A stretch of DNA of 64,000 nt from contig NZ_QGSY01000087.1 in assembly GCF_003857035.1 (NCBI RefSeq), forward strand, positions 31,114-95,113. The letters run 5' to 3'. This stretch comes from Micromonospora arida. GTDB taxonomy: Bacteria > Actinomycetota > Actinomycetes > Mycobacteriales > Micromonosporaceae. This document shows, one piece after another, positions 51,179-59,953 of this stretch (within the stretch, counting starts at the first letter, position 1; each line of letters starts with the position of its first letter). Position numbers and translations under genes: made by a program. Below the pieces are notes generated by a model that saw only the letters and a list, made by a program, of their open reading frames with translations, did no database searches and had not been told where the DNA came from.

Positions 51179-52401
51179 GTCGGCCACGGCAACCATGCGG
51201 TGAGGTGGAACCGACCCGCTGCGTCGACGTGGTGCGCGACCCGGCCGCCGGTGAGCGCAGCTCGTTCGGCGAGGCCGATCAGGCCGGTACCGGCGCTGCC
51301 GTTGGTGCCGCTGTCGGGCGTGGTCGGGTTGCTCACCGCGATGCTCAGGCCGGAGCCGGGTGCGCCGCCGAGCACCAGCCGGACCGGCTGGCCGGCGGCG
51401 TGCTTGCGGGCGTTGGTCAGGGCCTCCTGAGCGATCCGGTACGCGGTGCGGCCGACCGTCGGGGGGATCTCGACCGGCGGGCCGAGCGGGTCGTCGACCT
51501 CAATCTGCTGTCCGGCGGCCCGCGCCTCGTCGACCAGGCGCGGCAGGTCGGCGAGGGTCTGCCCGGGTGGTGCGTCGGTCGGCGACTCGGTGTCGTCGCT
51601 GCGCAGCAGGGTGATGACCTCGCGCAGCTCGTCGAGGGCGTGGTGTGCGCTGGCCCGGATCACCCCGGCGGCGGCGCTGAGCCGCTCGGGCGGCGCGTCC
51701 GGCCGGTACTCCATCGCGCCGGCGGCCGCCGCCAGCAGGGACAGCCGGTGGGCCAGCACGTCGTGCATCTCCCGCGCGATCCGGTTGCGCTCCGCCGCCC
51801 GCGCTTCGTCGACCCGTCGTTCCTGCTCCTGCTCGGCGCGCCGGGCCCGGTCCCGCAGCGCCGCCAGCAGGGCGTTGCGGGCCTGCGCCCAGGTGCCCCA
51901 GCCGAGCAGGGCCGCGTAGGCGATCGTCATCAGCACCAGCCGCCACCCGTACGGCAGGCTGGGCACCGGCCGCCAGAACGCCTGCACCGCCTCGCCCGCG
52001 ACGCCGACCGCCGCCACCGCCGCCGCCTGCCGAAACGGCCGGTTGCGGGCGATGAACAGCACCGCGAAGCTGGCCACCGGCGTGGCCACCGGAGACAGCG
52101 CGACGAGCAGGCCGGCCAGCACGCCACCGATCCACGGTCGGCGGAGGACCACCGGAACGAGGGCCAGGGCGGCCACCGCCAGCGCGACGTCGACGCCGAC
52201 CAGGCCGGCGGAGCTGGACCGGGTGGCGGACCACAGCATGGTCGCGACGAGGACGCCGACCGCCACGGTCGTCACGACCACCGGGACGGAACGCCACGTC
52301 CGCGGCGGCTTGACCTCGCACGTCGCCGCATCCACACCGCGCACGCTACTGGCCTCGCGGCCGGCCGGACCACCTCCTTTGGTAGTACGCCGAGCCGCCA
52401 T
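51175..52401 (-). CDS. DesK/NarX-type sensor histidine kinase
   Basis: The ATG at 52401 gives 408 residues; a start further in, near a GTG at about 52345, is also possible because the first 45 residues are low complexity. Five membrane helices (about residues 40-190) are followed by the HisKA_3 box EMHDVLAHRLSLLAAAAGAM near residue 215 and an ATPase domain (AYRIAQEALTNARKHA near 320, GTGLIGLAERA near 372). It forms a second two-component system with the regulator at 50525. Confidence 0.88.
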   Translation of the reverse strand: MAARRTTKGGGPAGREASSVRGVDAATCEVKPPRTWRSVPVVVTTVAVGVLVATMLWSATRSSSAGLVGVDVALAVAALALVPVVLRRPWIGGVLAGLLVALSPVATPVASFAVLFIARNRPFRQAAAVAAVGVAGEAVQAFWRPVPSLPYGWRLVLMTIAYAALLGWGTWAQARNALLAALRDRARRAEQEQERRVDEARAAERNRIAREMHDVLAHRLSLLAAAAGAMEYRPDAPPERLSAAAGVIRASAHHALDELREVITLLRSDDTESPTDAPPGQTLADLPRLVDEARAAGQQIEVDDPLGPPVEIPPTVGRTAYRIAQEALTNARKHAAGQPVRLVLGGAPGSGLSIAVSNPTTPDSGTNGSAGTGLIGLAERAALTGGRVAHHVDAAGRFHLTAWLPWPT

Positions 52402-52466
52402 CGGACGTACCCGCCGCGGCTTCTGGACCGACGCGTCCGACCCGGCCCGGTCCACAGACTCAGAGC

Positions 52467-52868
52467 ATGACGAACAACCTTCTCCTGGGACGGGCCGCGG
52501 TGGCGGCCGGCGCGATCGTGGTGGCGGTGGTCGAGTTCGCGCTTCTGCGCTCGGCAGCCGGTGTCGACCTGGCGGTCAGGTCCGCAAACTCGACCCGGCA
52601 GATCACGGTGGCGGCGGTCATCGTGGCCGCGGCCGTCGCGGCGCTGGCCGGTTGGGCGCTGCTCGCGGTGCTGGAACGCCGCACCAACCGCTCCCGTGTC
52701 TGGTGGACCTCGATCGCGGGTGCCGTCCTGCTGCTGTCGCTCGTGGTCGGGCCACCGAGTGGCGTCGGCGGGGGAGCGAAGGCCACCCTCGCGCTGCTGC
52801 ACCTGAGCGTCGGCGTCATCCTCATCCTCGGTCTGCCCCGGTCGCGTCCGGAAGGGGCGAACCGATGA
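52467..52868 (+). CDS. DUF6069-like four-helix membrane protein
   Basis: 133 residues with four predicted membrane helices (about residues 8-28, 47-68, 80-97 and 105-122), the pattern of DUF6069 family proteins. The loop after helix 2 reads LERRTNRSRVWW. Function unknown. It is divergent from the second two-component system, a likely regulator, and its stop overlaps the next start as ATGA. Confidence 0.78.
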   Translation: MTNNLLLGRAAVAAGAIVVAVVEFALLRSAAGVDLAVRSANSTRQITVAAVIVAAAVAALAGWALLAVLERRTNRSRVWWTSIAGAVLLLSLVVGPPSGVGGGAKATLALLHLSVGVILILGLPRSRPEGANR

Positions 52869-53320
52869 CCACGCTGACCGTACGCAAACAGGACGGGACC
52901 TTCGTCCTCGACTCCGGGGCGCGTGCTTCACTGCGTACCGGCTGGACCTGGCGGTGCGGCGAGATCCGCACCGGCGCCGGCCGCTGGACGGTCACACCGA
53001 CCGACCGCCGACGTATCGGGTTCGCCGCCCGGGGCGAGCACGGCGTGCCGGTACGGCTCGACCCGGGCCGGTCGCACGTGCCGGGGCCCGGCGGGGTGGC
53101 CCGCTGGGCGCCCGGTCGCTGCGGCGGTGAGTTGGTACGCGACGGGCACCGCCTCGCGGTACGCCTCCCCGGCCGACGCGGCGGGCCGATCCGCGTCGAC
53201 GTCACCGGCGAGTGGGCCGAGCTGGAGTTGGTGGTGCTCACCGCCTGTTTCGCGCTGATGAGTCAGCGGCGGCGACGCACCCTGATCATGATGGCGGTCG
53301 TCAGCGGGGCGAGTGGGTGA
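52865..53320 (+). CDS. Hypothetical protein with C-terminal hydrophobic helix
   Basis: 151 residues from the ATG at 52865. The body is strand-rich with repeated short turns (DGTFVLDSGARASLRTGWTW, RWAPGRCGGELVRDG), and the end has one hydrophobic helix (LELVVLTACFALMS) followed by Arg. Not a family I recognise; a membrane-tethered beta domain is the best description. A broken copy of its middle is at 25560-25785. Coupled to the DUF6069-like gene. Confidence 0.7.
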   Translation: MTTLTVRKQDGTFVLDSGARASLRTGWTWRCGEIRTGAGRWTVTPTDRRRIGFAARGEHGVPVRLDPGRSHVPGPGGVARWAPGRCGGELVRDGHRLAVRLPGRRGGPIRVDVTGEWAELELVVLTACFALMSQRRRRTLIMMAVVSGASG

Positions 53321-53336
53321 CCGCCCAGGCGCGTGC

Positions 53337-54179
53337 TCAGACGAGGCGACGGAGCACCGTCTCCACGGCGTCGATCAGCGGATCACCCTCGGTGCGTGGA
53401 TGCCGGGCGAGACCGAACTCGACGTCCGGCAGGACGGGCAGGGCAGCAGTGTCCCGGCAGATCATGACCGGTTCGAGGTTCGCGGGCATGAGCGCCGCCA
53501 CGCCGAGCCCGGCCCGTACCGCGGCGAGCACCCCGACCAGGCTGTTGCTCTCGAAGGCCACCTGCCAGCGCCGATCGGCACGCTCCAGGGCGTCCAGCAC
53601 CGACGTACGCCAGGAGCACGGGTTGGAGAAGAGCACCACCGGCAGCGGATCGGCGGCCACGTCCACGCCCTGCGCGGTCGCCCAGACCAGCGGGGCTCGC
53701 ACCGTCCAGCGCGGCGGCCCGGGAATGTCCGGTACCGCGTCGAGCACGAGTTGGACGCGTCCCGCGTCGTAGGCCTCCCGCATGGCGGCGTTGGAGCAGC
53801 TGAGTACCTCCAGCGTCGCGCCGGGATGCAGCCGGGCGAGGTCGGCGAGGGCCTGCGGAAGGTGGGACGCGGCGAGGTCTTCGAGCAACCCGACGCCACA
53901 GTGGCCGGTGAGCGCGCGTCCGGTTTCGGCGAGTGCCTGTGCGGACAGCGAGAGGATGCGTTCGGCGTACGGCAGGAGCTCTTCGCCCGCCCGGGTCGGC
54001 GAGACGCCAGATGACGACCGGTGCAGCAACGGACGGCCGACGATGCTTTCGAGCTTGCGCAACTGCTGGCTGAGACCGGGCTGGGTCTGCCCGAGCGCTG
54101 TCGCGGCACGGCTGATGCTGCCCTCCCGTACGGCGGCGACGAACGATCGCAGCAGGGCGGTCTCCAGGTCCCTTGCCAT
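53337..54179 (-). CDS. LysR-family transcriptional regulator
   Basis: 280 residues: winged helix at about 8-65 (LLRSFVAAVREGSISRAATA and TQPGLSQQLRKLE) and a periplasmic-binding-like effector domain at about 92-280. It is divergent from the MFS gene at 54252 and most likely controls it and itself. The ATG at 54179 lies within the CATAAG repeat of the intergenic region. Confidence 0.9.
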   Translation of the reverse strand: MARDLETALLRSFVAAVREGSISRAATALGQTQPGLSQQLRKLESIVGRPLLHRSSSGVSPTRAGEELLPYAERILSLSAQALAETGRALTGHCGVGLLEDLAASHLPQALADLARLHPGATLEVLSCSNAAMREAYDAGRVQLVLDAVPDIPGPPRWTVRAPLVWATAQGVDVAADPLPVVLFSNPCSWRTSVLDALERADRRWQVAFESNSLVGVLAAVRAGLGVAALMPANLEPVMICRDTAALPVLPDVEFGLARHPRTEGDPLIDAVETVLRRLV

Positions 54180-54223
54180 AAGGATTCATTATGCCGGCCT
54201 CAATAAGATGACGTCTTCTTATG
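54177..54223. promoter_or_regulatory. Candidate LysR binding region
   Basis: CATAAG (54177-54182) and CTTATG (54218-54223) are inverted 41 bases apart and enclose AAGATGACGTCTT, itself nearly symmetric. The AT-rich patch stands out in high-GC DNA and lies in the LysR/MFS divergent gap. Confidence 0.4.
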
Positions 54224-54251
54224 GCACCCGGGCGGAACTAGCGTCAACCGG

Positions 54252-55502
54252 GTGACCAGCTACCGGCAGGTGCTCGCCGTGCCAGGAATGGCGCCGCTGC
54301 TGGGCGTCTCGTTGCTGGCCCGCACCGCCATTACAGCCGATGTCATGGCGCTGACCCTCTTCGTCGTCCTCGGCTTGGAGTTGAGCTATGCGGCAGCGGG
54401 TGGGGTCGCGGCGGCCCTGACCGCCGGAGTGGCACTGGGCGGGCCGCTGCTCGGCCGCATGATCGATTCGCGGGGCCTGCGCCTGGTCCTGCTGGTGACC
54501 GTCACCGCGCAGGTCGTGTTCTGGCTGGGCGTGCCGGTCCTGCCGTACGGGTTCCTGCTGGTCGCCAGCTTCGTGGCGGGCCTGCTGATGGTGCCGGCCC
54601 AGGCGGTGAGCAGGCAGGCGATCGCCGCGATGACGACGTCGGAGCAGCGCCGGGCCGCGTTCGCGCTGGAAGCCGTGCAGGGCGAGCTGTCGTACATCGT
54701 GGGGCCGGCGGTGGTGATCCTGGGCGCGGCGACGGTGTCCCCCGACGTGGTGGCGTGGGGGGTCGGCGCCGCGATCCTGGCTGGCGGCGTCGGCATCGCC
54801 GTGCTCAACCCACCGATGCACGCCCGGGACGAGGCGGAGGCCGCCGCAGCGGAACGACCACCACGGCGGCAGTGGCTGAGCGCGAGGATGGTCGCCGCGC
54901 TGACGATGGCTTTCGGGACGACGACGCTGCTCAGCGGCGTCGACCTCGCCATCGTCGCCACACTGCGGGAGGCAGGTCAGGTGTCCTGGGCCGCGGTGGT
55001 CGTCGTGGTGTTCGGCGTGTCGTCGGTCATCGGTGGGCTGGTCTACGGCGCGCTGACCCGGCCGCTGCCCACCTGGCTGCTGCTCGCCCTGCTCGGGCTC
55101 GTGACGATTCCCGCCGGACTGGCCCACGACTGGGCCTGGTTGTGCGTGGCCGTCGTGGGCAGCGGCCTCCTCACCGCGCCGACCCTCGGCTCGGTGGCCG
55201 ACGCGGTGAGCCGCCTGGCGCCGCCCCGCGCACGCGGCGAGGTGACGGGTCTGCAATCGTCGGCGCAGAGCGCCGGTTTCGCGCTCGGATCCCCGCTCGT
55301 CGGCGTGGCGATCGACCTCTCCGTGCCGGCGGGCGGTTTCGCGGCGGCCGGCCTTGCCGGCCTCGCCGCCGCGGGGACCGGATACGTACTGTCCCGCCGT
55401 TCGAGGATCTGCGCGATGCGAAGCGGGCTCACCGGCCGACTCCCGTGGTCGAGCCAGGTCGGTAGATCATCAGCACGACGACGATCGCCCACAGCAGGTT
55501 GA
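54252..55502 (+). CDS. MFS transporter
   Basis: 416 residues from a GTG at 54252, with about 12 membrane helices. MFS traits include GPLLGRMIDSRGLRLVLLVT near residue 58 and SVADAVSRLAPPRARGEVTG near 318. The last 30 residues (after RRSRICAMRSGL) leave the fold and overlap the end of the convergent DUF2269 gene by 74 bases. Probably an exporter controlled by the divergent LysR protein. Confidence 0.87.
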   Translation: MTSYRQVLAVPGMAPLLGVSLLARTAITADVMALTLFVVLGLELSYAAAGGVAAALTAGVALGGPLLGRMIDSRGLRLVLLVTVTAQVVFWLGVPVLPYGFLLVASFVAGLLMVPAQAVSRQAIAAMTTSEQRRAAFALEAVQGELSYIVGPAVVILGAATVSPDVVAWGVGAAILAGGVGIAVLNPPMHARDEAEAAAAERPPRRQWLSARMVAALTMAFGTTTLLSGVDLAIVATLREAGQVSWAAVVVVVFGVSSVIGGLVYGALTRPLPTWLLLALLGLVTIPAGLAHDWAWLCVAVVGSGLLTAPTLGSVADAVSRLAPPRARGEVTGLQSSAQSAGFALGSPLVGVAIDLSVPAGGFAAAGLAGLAAAGTGYVLSRRSRICAMRSGLTGRLPWSSQVGRSSARRRSPTAG

Positions 55503-55914
55503 ACACGCCCGTCAGCATCCCGAGTCGGCGTGCGGCGCCATCGGGCACCAACCCGCCGGCGTCGGGTGCGCCCCTGTCGAGCGCACCGACGACGCGCTTC
55601 TGGCCAGGCAGAATGAAGGCGACCAGAATGGTGGCGGCCGCGACCGTCAGGATCATCGAGACGATCAGCCAGAGGTCGCCGAGCACGCCGATACTCGCGG
55701 CCGTAGCGAGGCCGAACACCGGAACGAGCACGCCGATCACCGCGTAGACACGGGTGATGCGGTGCAGGATGAGGGCTGCGGCAACCCTTCCCGGCTCGTC
55801 GGGCGTGGCGAGGGCCAGACGCGCGAAGCGCGGGAACATGCTTGCGGCGATGGCGACCGGGCCGATGGTGAGAATGGCCGCGAGCACGTGGATCGACAGC
55901 AGGAACGCGCTCAC
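55429..55914 (-). CDS. DUF2269-like membrane protein
   Basis: The GTG at 55914 overlaps the DJ-1 gene stop (GTGA) and gives 161 residues with four predicted helices (FLLSIHVLAAILTIGPVAIA at the start, LILHRITRVYAVIGVLVPVF near 48, and two more). The His in the first helix and the LPGQKRV loop fit DUF2269. Function unknown. Its 3' end overlaps the MFS gene on the opposite strand. Confidence 0.78.
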   Translation of the reverse strand: MSAFLLSIHVLAAILTIGPVAIAASMFPRFARLALATPDEPGRVAAALILHRITRVYAVIGVLVPVFGLATAASIGVLGDLWLIVSMILTVAAATILVAFILPGQKRVVGALDRGAPDAGGLVPDGAARRLGMLTGVFNLLWAIVVVLMIYRPGSTTGVGR

Positions 55915-56588
55915 GCGCTGGTCCGTTCGCTGGTCACGCCCGTCCGCGGCAGCCGCCAGGTGGTTCCGCGTCGCTCGTACTCGAACAGTTGCTCCACGGC
56001 GTGCGCCGTCTGCGGGTCGAAGTCGCGTTCGAGCAGGTAGAGGGCTACGTCGAGACCCGACGTAACGCCACCGCCACTGATGAGGTCGCCGTCGTCCACC
56101 ACGCGAGCGCGGACGGCGTTCACCCCCGTGGCCCTGAGCAGGTCGATGCCGAGCCCGTGCGTGGTGGCGGTGCGGCCCGCCAGGAGACCAGCCATCGCGA
56201 GGGCGAGTGATCCGCCGCAGAAGGCCGCGACGGTGATCTCCGGGTTGTCGAGCGCGCGACGGATGAGGGGCATCGCGTCGCTCGACGCGAAACGGCCCAG
56301 GAGTACGGGGATGGTGTCGTCTCCGGCGTCCGGGTCTCCGTCTACGGGGCCGACCGCCCCCGGGACAACGACGTAACCGGGCGCGTCCGGGTCGAGCGTG
56401 CCGGTTGCGGTGAGGGTGATCTGAGGATTGCCGGATCGCACGACGCGGGGGCCGCTCGCGCAGACGAGTTCCACAGCGAGCGTGCCGCCGAGGAGTTGGC
56501 TTCCGGCGGTCAGCACCTCGAACGGGGCGATGACGTCGAGGGGATCGAACCCGTCGAAGAGTACGAACTGGGCGTGGAGTCGAGGCAT
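55911..56588 (-). CDS. DJ-1/PfpI-family protein
   Basis: 225 residues. FVLFDGFDPLDVIAPFEVLT at residue 8 and the nucleophile-elbow region AAFCGGSLALAMAGLLAGR near residue 120, with Cys123-like in CGGS, mark a class I glutamine amidotransferase-like DJ-1/PfpI protein. Members include isonitrile hydratases and glyoxalase/chaperone-like enzymes. It is divergent from an AraC/GlxA-type regulator with the same fold, a common arrangement, and is co-transcribed with the DUF2269 gene. Confidence 0.88.
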   Translation of the reverse strand: MPRLHAQFVLFDGFDPLDVIAPFEVLTAGSQLLGGTLAVELVCASGPRVVRSGNPQITLTATGTLDPDAPGYVVVPGAVGPVDGDPDAGDDTIPVLLGRFASSDAMPLIRRALDNPEITVAAFCGGSLALAMAGLLAGRTATTHGLGIDLLRATGVNAVRARVVDDGDLISGGGVTSGLDVALYLLERDFDPQTAHAVEQLFEYERRGTTWRLPRTGVTSERTSA

Positions 56589-56632
56589 GGGTGATCTCTT
56601 CCGGTGTGGAGGTGTCCTCCCATGTTCGCGCT

Positions 56633-56657
56633 ATGCCAGATGGAATGGCGATGGCAT
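56633..56657. promoter_or_regulatory. Candidate GlxA/AraC operator
   Basis: ATGCCA (56633-56638) and TGGCAT (56652-56657) are inverted with 13 bases between, and ATGGAATGGCGATGG inside adds internal repeats. Located midway between the divergent DJ-1 and AraC genes. Confidence 0.45.
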
Positions 56658-56712
56658 TCAAGACAAGCTTCGCCTGTATCTGGCCACGTACCGAATGCCT
56701 TATTCTGTTGGG

Positions 56713-57672
56713 ATGTACACGGTAGTGGTGCTCGCGCTCCCGGATGCGATTGCCTTCGATATGGCCACCGCCATCGAAACCTTCGGGCGCGTTCGTCTAC
56801 CCGACGGCCGCCCGGGATACCGGCTCGTCGTCGCCGGCCACGAACCGTCCGTCCAGGCCGGTCCGCTGCGCCTGGCCGTCGACGAGGAACTGGACGCGAT
56901 CGAGCGGGCCGACCTCGTCGTGGTGCCGGGCAGGAACGACCCGTTTCAGCCCTCGCCACCCGCCGTTCTCGCAGCCCTGCGGGCCGCAGCGCAACACGGA
57001 ACGCGGATCGCCTCCATCTGCGTCGGCGCGTTCACCCTGGCCGAGGCGGGCCTGCTCGACGGGCGGGACGCGACGACACACTGGCTCGCCGCCGACGAAC
57101 TCGCCCGACGGCATCCCGCTGTCCGAATGAACCCCGACGTGCTCTACACCGACAACGGGAGCATCCTGACGTCCGCCGGAGCGGCCTCCGGTCTCGACCT
57201 GTGCCTGCACATCGTTCAGCGCGACTACGGGGTGGCCGTCGCCGCGGATGCCGCCCGTCTCGCCGTCGCACCGCTGCACCGCCCAGGAGGGCAGGCGCAG
57301 TACATCGTTCGGAACCGTGCGACCTACCGGACGTCGACTCTGCAGCGGGCGCTCTCGTGGATCGAGGCGAACGCGTACCGCAACCTCACCCTCGCGGACA
57401 TCGCCGCCGCAGCCGACATGAGCGTGCGTACGCTGACGCGTCGGTTCAACGACGAGACGGGGCAGAGCCCCATGCAGTGGGTGTCGGGGGTACGCATCCG
57501 GCACGCGCAGGACCTGCTCGAAACCACCGACCACACCGTCGACCGGATCGCTGCCCAGACCGGGTTCCCCACGACGAGCAACTTCCGATCTCAGTTCACA
57601 CAACTCCTCGGCGTCACGCCCGGCGCGTACCGGAAGGTTTTCCGACCGCAGGCGAGTCAGACCGGCGCGTAG
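56713..57672 (+). CDS. GlxA-type AraC-family regulator (DJ-1 domain plus HTH)
   Basis: The ATG at 56713 gives 319 residues. An N-terminal DJ-1/PfpI-like domain (about 1-185, with ICVGAFTLAEAGLLDGRDAT near 98) is joined to an AraC helix-turn-helix pair (about 210-310, LTLADIAAAADMSVRTLTRR and the second helix TVDRIAAQTGFPTTSNF). It probably regulates the divergent DJ-1/DUF2269 genes. Its last 59 bases overlap the end of the convergent MFS gene. Confidence 0.9.
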   Translation: MYTVVVLALPDAIAFDMATAIETFGRVRLPDGRPGYRLVVAGHEPSVQAGPLRLAVDEELDAIERADLVVVPGRNDPFQPSPPAVLAALRAAAQHGTRIASICVGAFTLAEAGLLDGRDATTHWLAADELARRHPAVRMNPDVLYTDNGSILTSAGAASGLDLCLHIVQRDYGVAVAADAARLAVAPLHRPGGQAQYIVRNRATYRTSTLQRALSWIEANAYRNLTLADIAAAADMSVRTLTRRFNDETGQSPMQWVSGVRIRHAQDLLETTDHTVDRIAAQTGFPTTSNFRSQFTQLLGVTPGAYRKVFRPQASQTGA

Positions 57673-58858
57673 CTGGGGGACTGGTGGATGGAGGCGCGAC
57701 GACGCGGCCGCGACGGGCGTCCACGGCGAGCAACGTGAGGGCGGCCAGCGTCAGCAGCCCGCCGGCGAGCGCCAGCGGTAGTGCCCCCGAGGTGGGCAGG
57801 AGGGCACCGCCGAGCAGTGATCCGCCGGCGATGCCGGCATTGAATGCGGTGCTGACCCCGGCCGACGCGATGTCGGTGCTGCCCGGGGCCAGTTGCAGCA
57901 TCCGGTTCTGCACGGCGGAGCCGAACGCCGCGTACGCAAGACCGATCCCGGCGAGAAGCGCGACCACGCCCGGCTTGAGCGCGCCGAGCCCGTAGAGCCC
58001 GAGCAGCGAGGCCGTGCCGATGGCCAGCGGCGTCAGCAGCGAAGCGACCGGTCGGGTGTCCAGGGTTCGGGCCGCGACCAGGGTGCCGACGACGCCGGCC
58101 GCGCCGGAGACGAACAGCAACGGCGCCAGCACCGCGTCGGCGAAGCCGCTGACGTCGAGCAGGAACGGTGTCACGTAGGTCTGCAGGGTCATGAACCCGC
58201 CGATGCCGAGAGCGGTGGCGATCAGCAGGACGGCGAAGCGACGCCCGTCCGGTGCACTGCCCCGGGCGGCGCCGCCGGCGGCCGGGGGATAGGAGGGGAG
58301 AAGGAGCAGCACCGCGGCGGCGATCGCCACACCGATCCCGGCCAGCACCGCGAACGCCGCGCGCCAGCCGGCTTGCTGCCCGATCCAGGTGCCGAAGGGT
58401 ACGCCGAGCACCGGGGCGAGCGTCGCTCCGGTCGCGAACAGCGCCACCGCCCGACCGCGCACCGCGACCGGGAACGGCCCGATCACGGTCGCCGTGGCGA
58501 CGGACCAGAACAGCGCCTGGGCGAGGGCGGTCACCAGGCGGGAGCCGGCCAGCACGGCGTACGTCGGCGCGAGCGCGGCGGCGGCGTTCGCGACGGCGAA
58601 CAGGAGCATCGTGACGCCGAGCAGGTGCCGCCTGGGGACGCGCTGAGTCAGTCGGGTCAGCGGCACGGACGCCAGCACCACCACCACGGCGTACCCACTG
58701 ACCAGCAGACCCACCTGTGAGCGGGACCGGTCCAGATCGGGTGCCATGCGGGTCATCAGACCGACGGGCAGCAGCTCGGTCGTGATGAACGCGAACGCGG
58801 CGAGGGAGAGCGTGACGAGCACAGCCCTGGCCCTTCGCGGCGACACCTCCGGTGCCAT
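57614..58858 (-). CDS. MFS transporter (sugar-efflux/drug type)
   Basis: The ATG at 58858 gives 414 residues with 12 helices. The start AVLVTLSLAAFAFITTELLP and the loop PLTRLTQRVPRRHLLGVTM near residue 66 are typical of the AraJ/SotB and DHA1-type exporters. The C-terminal tail of about 30 residues is Pro/Ser-rich and runs 59 bases into the AraC gene on the other strand. Likely substrates are small drugs or arabinose-like sugars. Confidence 0.87.
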   Translation of the reverse strand: MAPEVSPRRARAVLVTLSLAAFAFITTELLPVGLMTRMAPDLDRSRSQVGLLVSGYAVVVVLASVPLTRLTQRVPRRHLLGVTMLLFAVANAAAALAPTYAVLAGSRLVTALAQALFWSVATATVIGPFPVAVRGRAVALFATGATLAPVLGVPFGTWIGQQAGWRAAFAVLAGIGVAIAAAVLLLLPSYPPAAGGAARGSAPDGRRFAVLLIATALGIGGFMTLQTYVTPFLLDVSGFADAVLAPLLFVSGAAGVVGTLVAARTLDTRPVASLLTPLAIGTASLLGLYGLGALKPGVVALLAGIGLAYAAFGSAVQNRMLQLAPGSTDIASAGVSTAFNAGIAGGSLLGGALLPTSGALPLALAGGLLTLAALTLLAVDARRGRVVAPPSTSPPATRRSDSPAVGKPSGTRRA

Positions 58859-58986
58859 GGTCCACCCCCCATTCCCGCGGGTCACCGTAATCGAGGGTGG
58901 ACCCCCGCTCCACCGCGGGTCTCGGCTGCTGTCGAACGGATCACCTGGCCGGGCCATCCGCCGCGCTCGGCGGCCGGCCCTCCGTG

Positions 58987-59856
58987 TCAGGATCGCGTCC
59001 GGAACGGGGCCAGGACGGCGCGGATCTGATCGGCCGCGCCCCAGTCGTCGTCGAACTGCGCCAACACGGCGAGGTGTTGTCGCAGCTGGATGACCGGCAT
59101 CCGGGCCTCCCAGCCGGCGTCGAGCGAGGTCAGCTCCGCGTAGACCTCGAACATCCGTCGCGCCTCGGGCGGGGGCGAGGTGGACCACACGTGCGCGAGG
59201 TCGACCTCGGCCCACAGGTACGACACGGCCGGGTCGATCAGCGCCGGCTCTCCGTCCGCGGTGGCCAGGACGTTCTGTGCCCACAGGTCGCCGTGCGTCA
59301 GACACGCCGGACGCTCCGGCAGCAGGTCGGGCAGCCGGTCGCAGAGCCGTTCCAGCGCCGAACGGTCTTCCGCATCGAGCGCCGCCTCGACGCGGGGCTC
59401 GTCGAGCCAACGCAGCAGCCGGTGCTCTGCGAAGAAGGCGAAGCCGTCGTCGTTCCACGTGTTGACCTGGCGGCGACGGCCCAGCCAGTTGTCGTGGTGC
59501 CAGCCGAAACGGGGGTGGGTCGTAGTCAGGTGCAGGCGGGCGAGCAGGTGTGCGAACTGCTCCCAGAAGGCCTCGCTGCGCGGCCTCTCGCTCAACACCG
59601 ACAACACCAGGACGTCCCGATCCGCCAGGATCACCTCGGGTGTCGCCACACCGCCCAGCTCGCGCAGGGCGGCCAGCCCTTCGGCCTCGGCGCCGAAGAC
59701 GTCGCCGTCCGGCGGGTCGGCGAATGCCTTGACGAACACCGACGGGGCATCCCGGCGGGTGGCGATGCCCGCGATGGCCGCGAGCCCGCCGGTCACCGGC
59801 TGCACCGCGACGACCTCGCGCATACCGGCCAGGTGCAGGCGCTCCAGCAGGGTCAC
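58987..59856 (-). CDS. Fructosamine kinase-family phosphotransferase
   Basis: 289 residues. The kinase-like fold shows the ATP-site Lys in VFVKAFAD near residue 41, the Brenner motif CLTHGDLWAQNVLATADGEP near 192 with catalytic Asp, and the Mg-binding Asp in LIDPAVSYLWAEVDLAHV near 213. Also RFGWHHDNWLGR near 117, typical of fructosamine-3-kinases. It probably phosphorylates glycated amines or a related sugar. Divergent from the serine hydrolase gene. Confidence 0.88.
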   Translation of the reverse strand: MTLLERLHLAGMREVVAVQPVTGGLAAIAGIATRRDAPSVFVKAFADPPDGDVFGAEAEGLAALRELGGVATPEVILADRDVLVLSVLSERPRSEAFWEQFAHLLARLHLTTTHPRFGWHHDNWLGRRRQVNTWNDDGFAFFAEHRLLRWLDEPRVEAALDAEDRSALERLCDRLPDLLPERPACLTHGDLWAQNVLATADGEPALIDPAVSYLWAEVDLAHVWSTSPPPEARRMFEVYAELTSLDAGWEARMPVIQLRQHLAVLAQFDDDWGAADQIRAVLAPFRTRS

Positions 59857-59953
59857 GGGACACTCCTCAGGTCCGGCGAACGAGGTCGCCCGATCCTATG
59901 CGGCTGGTCACGACTCGCCCTGGCGGCAGCGGCGGTGGTGGACACTGCGGGGC

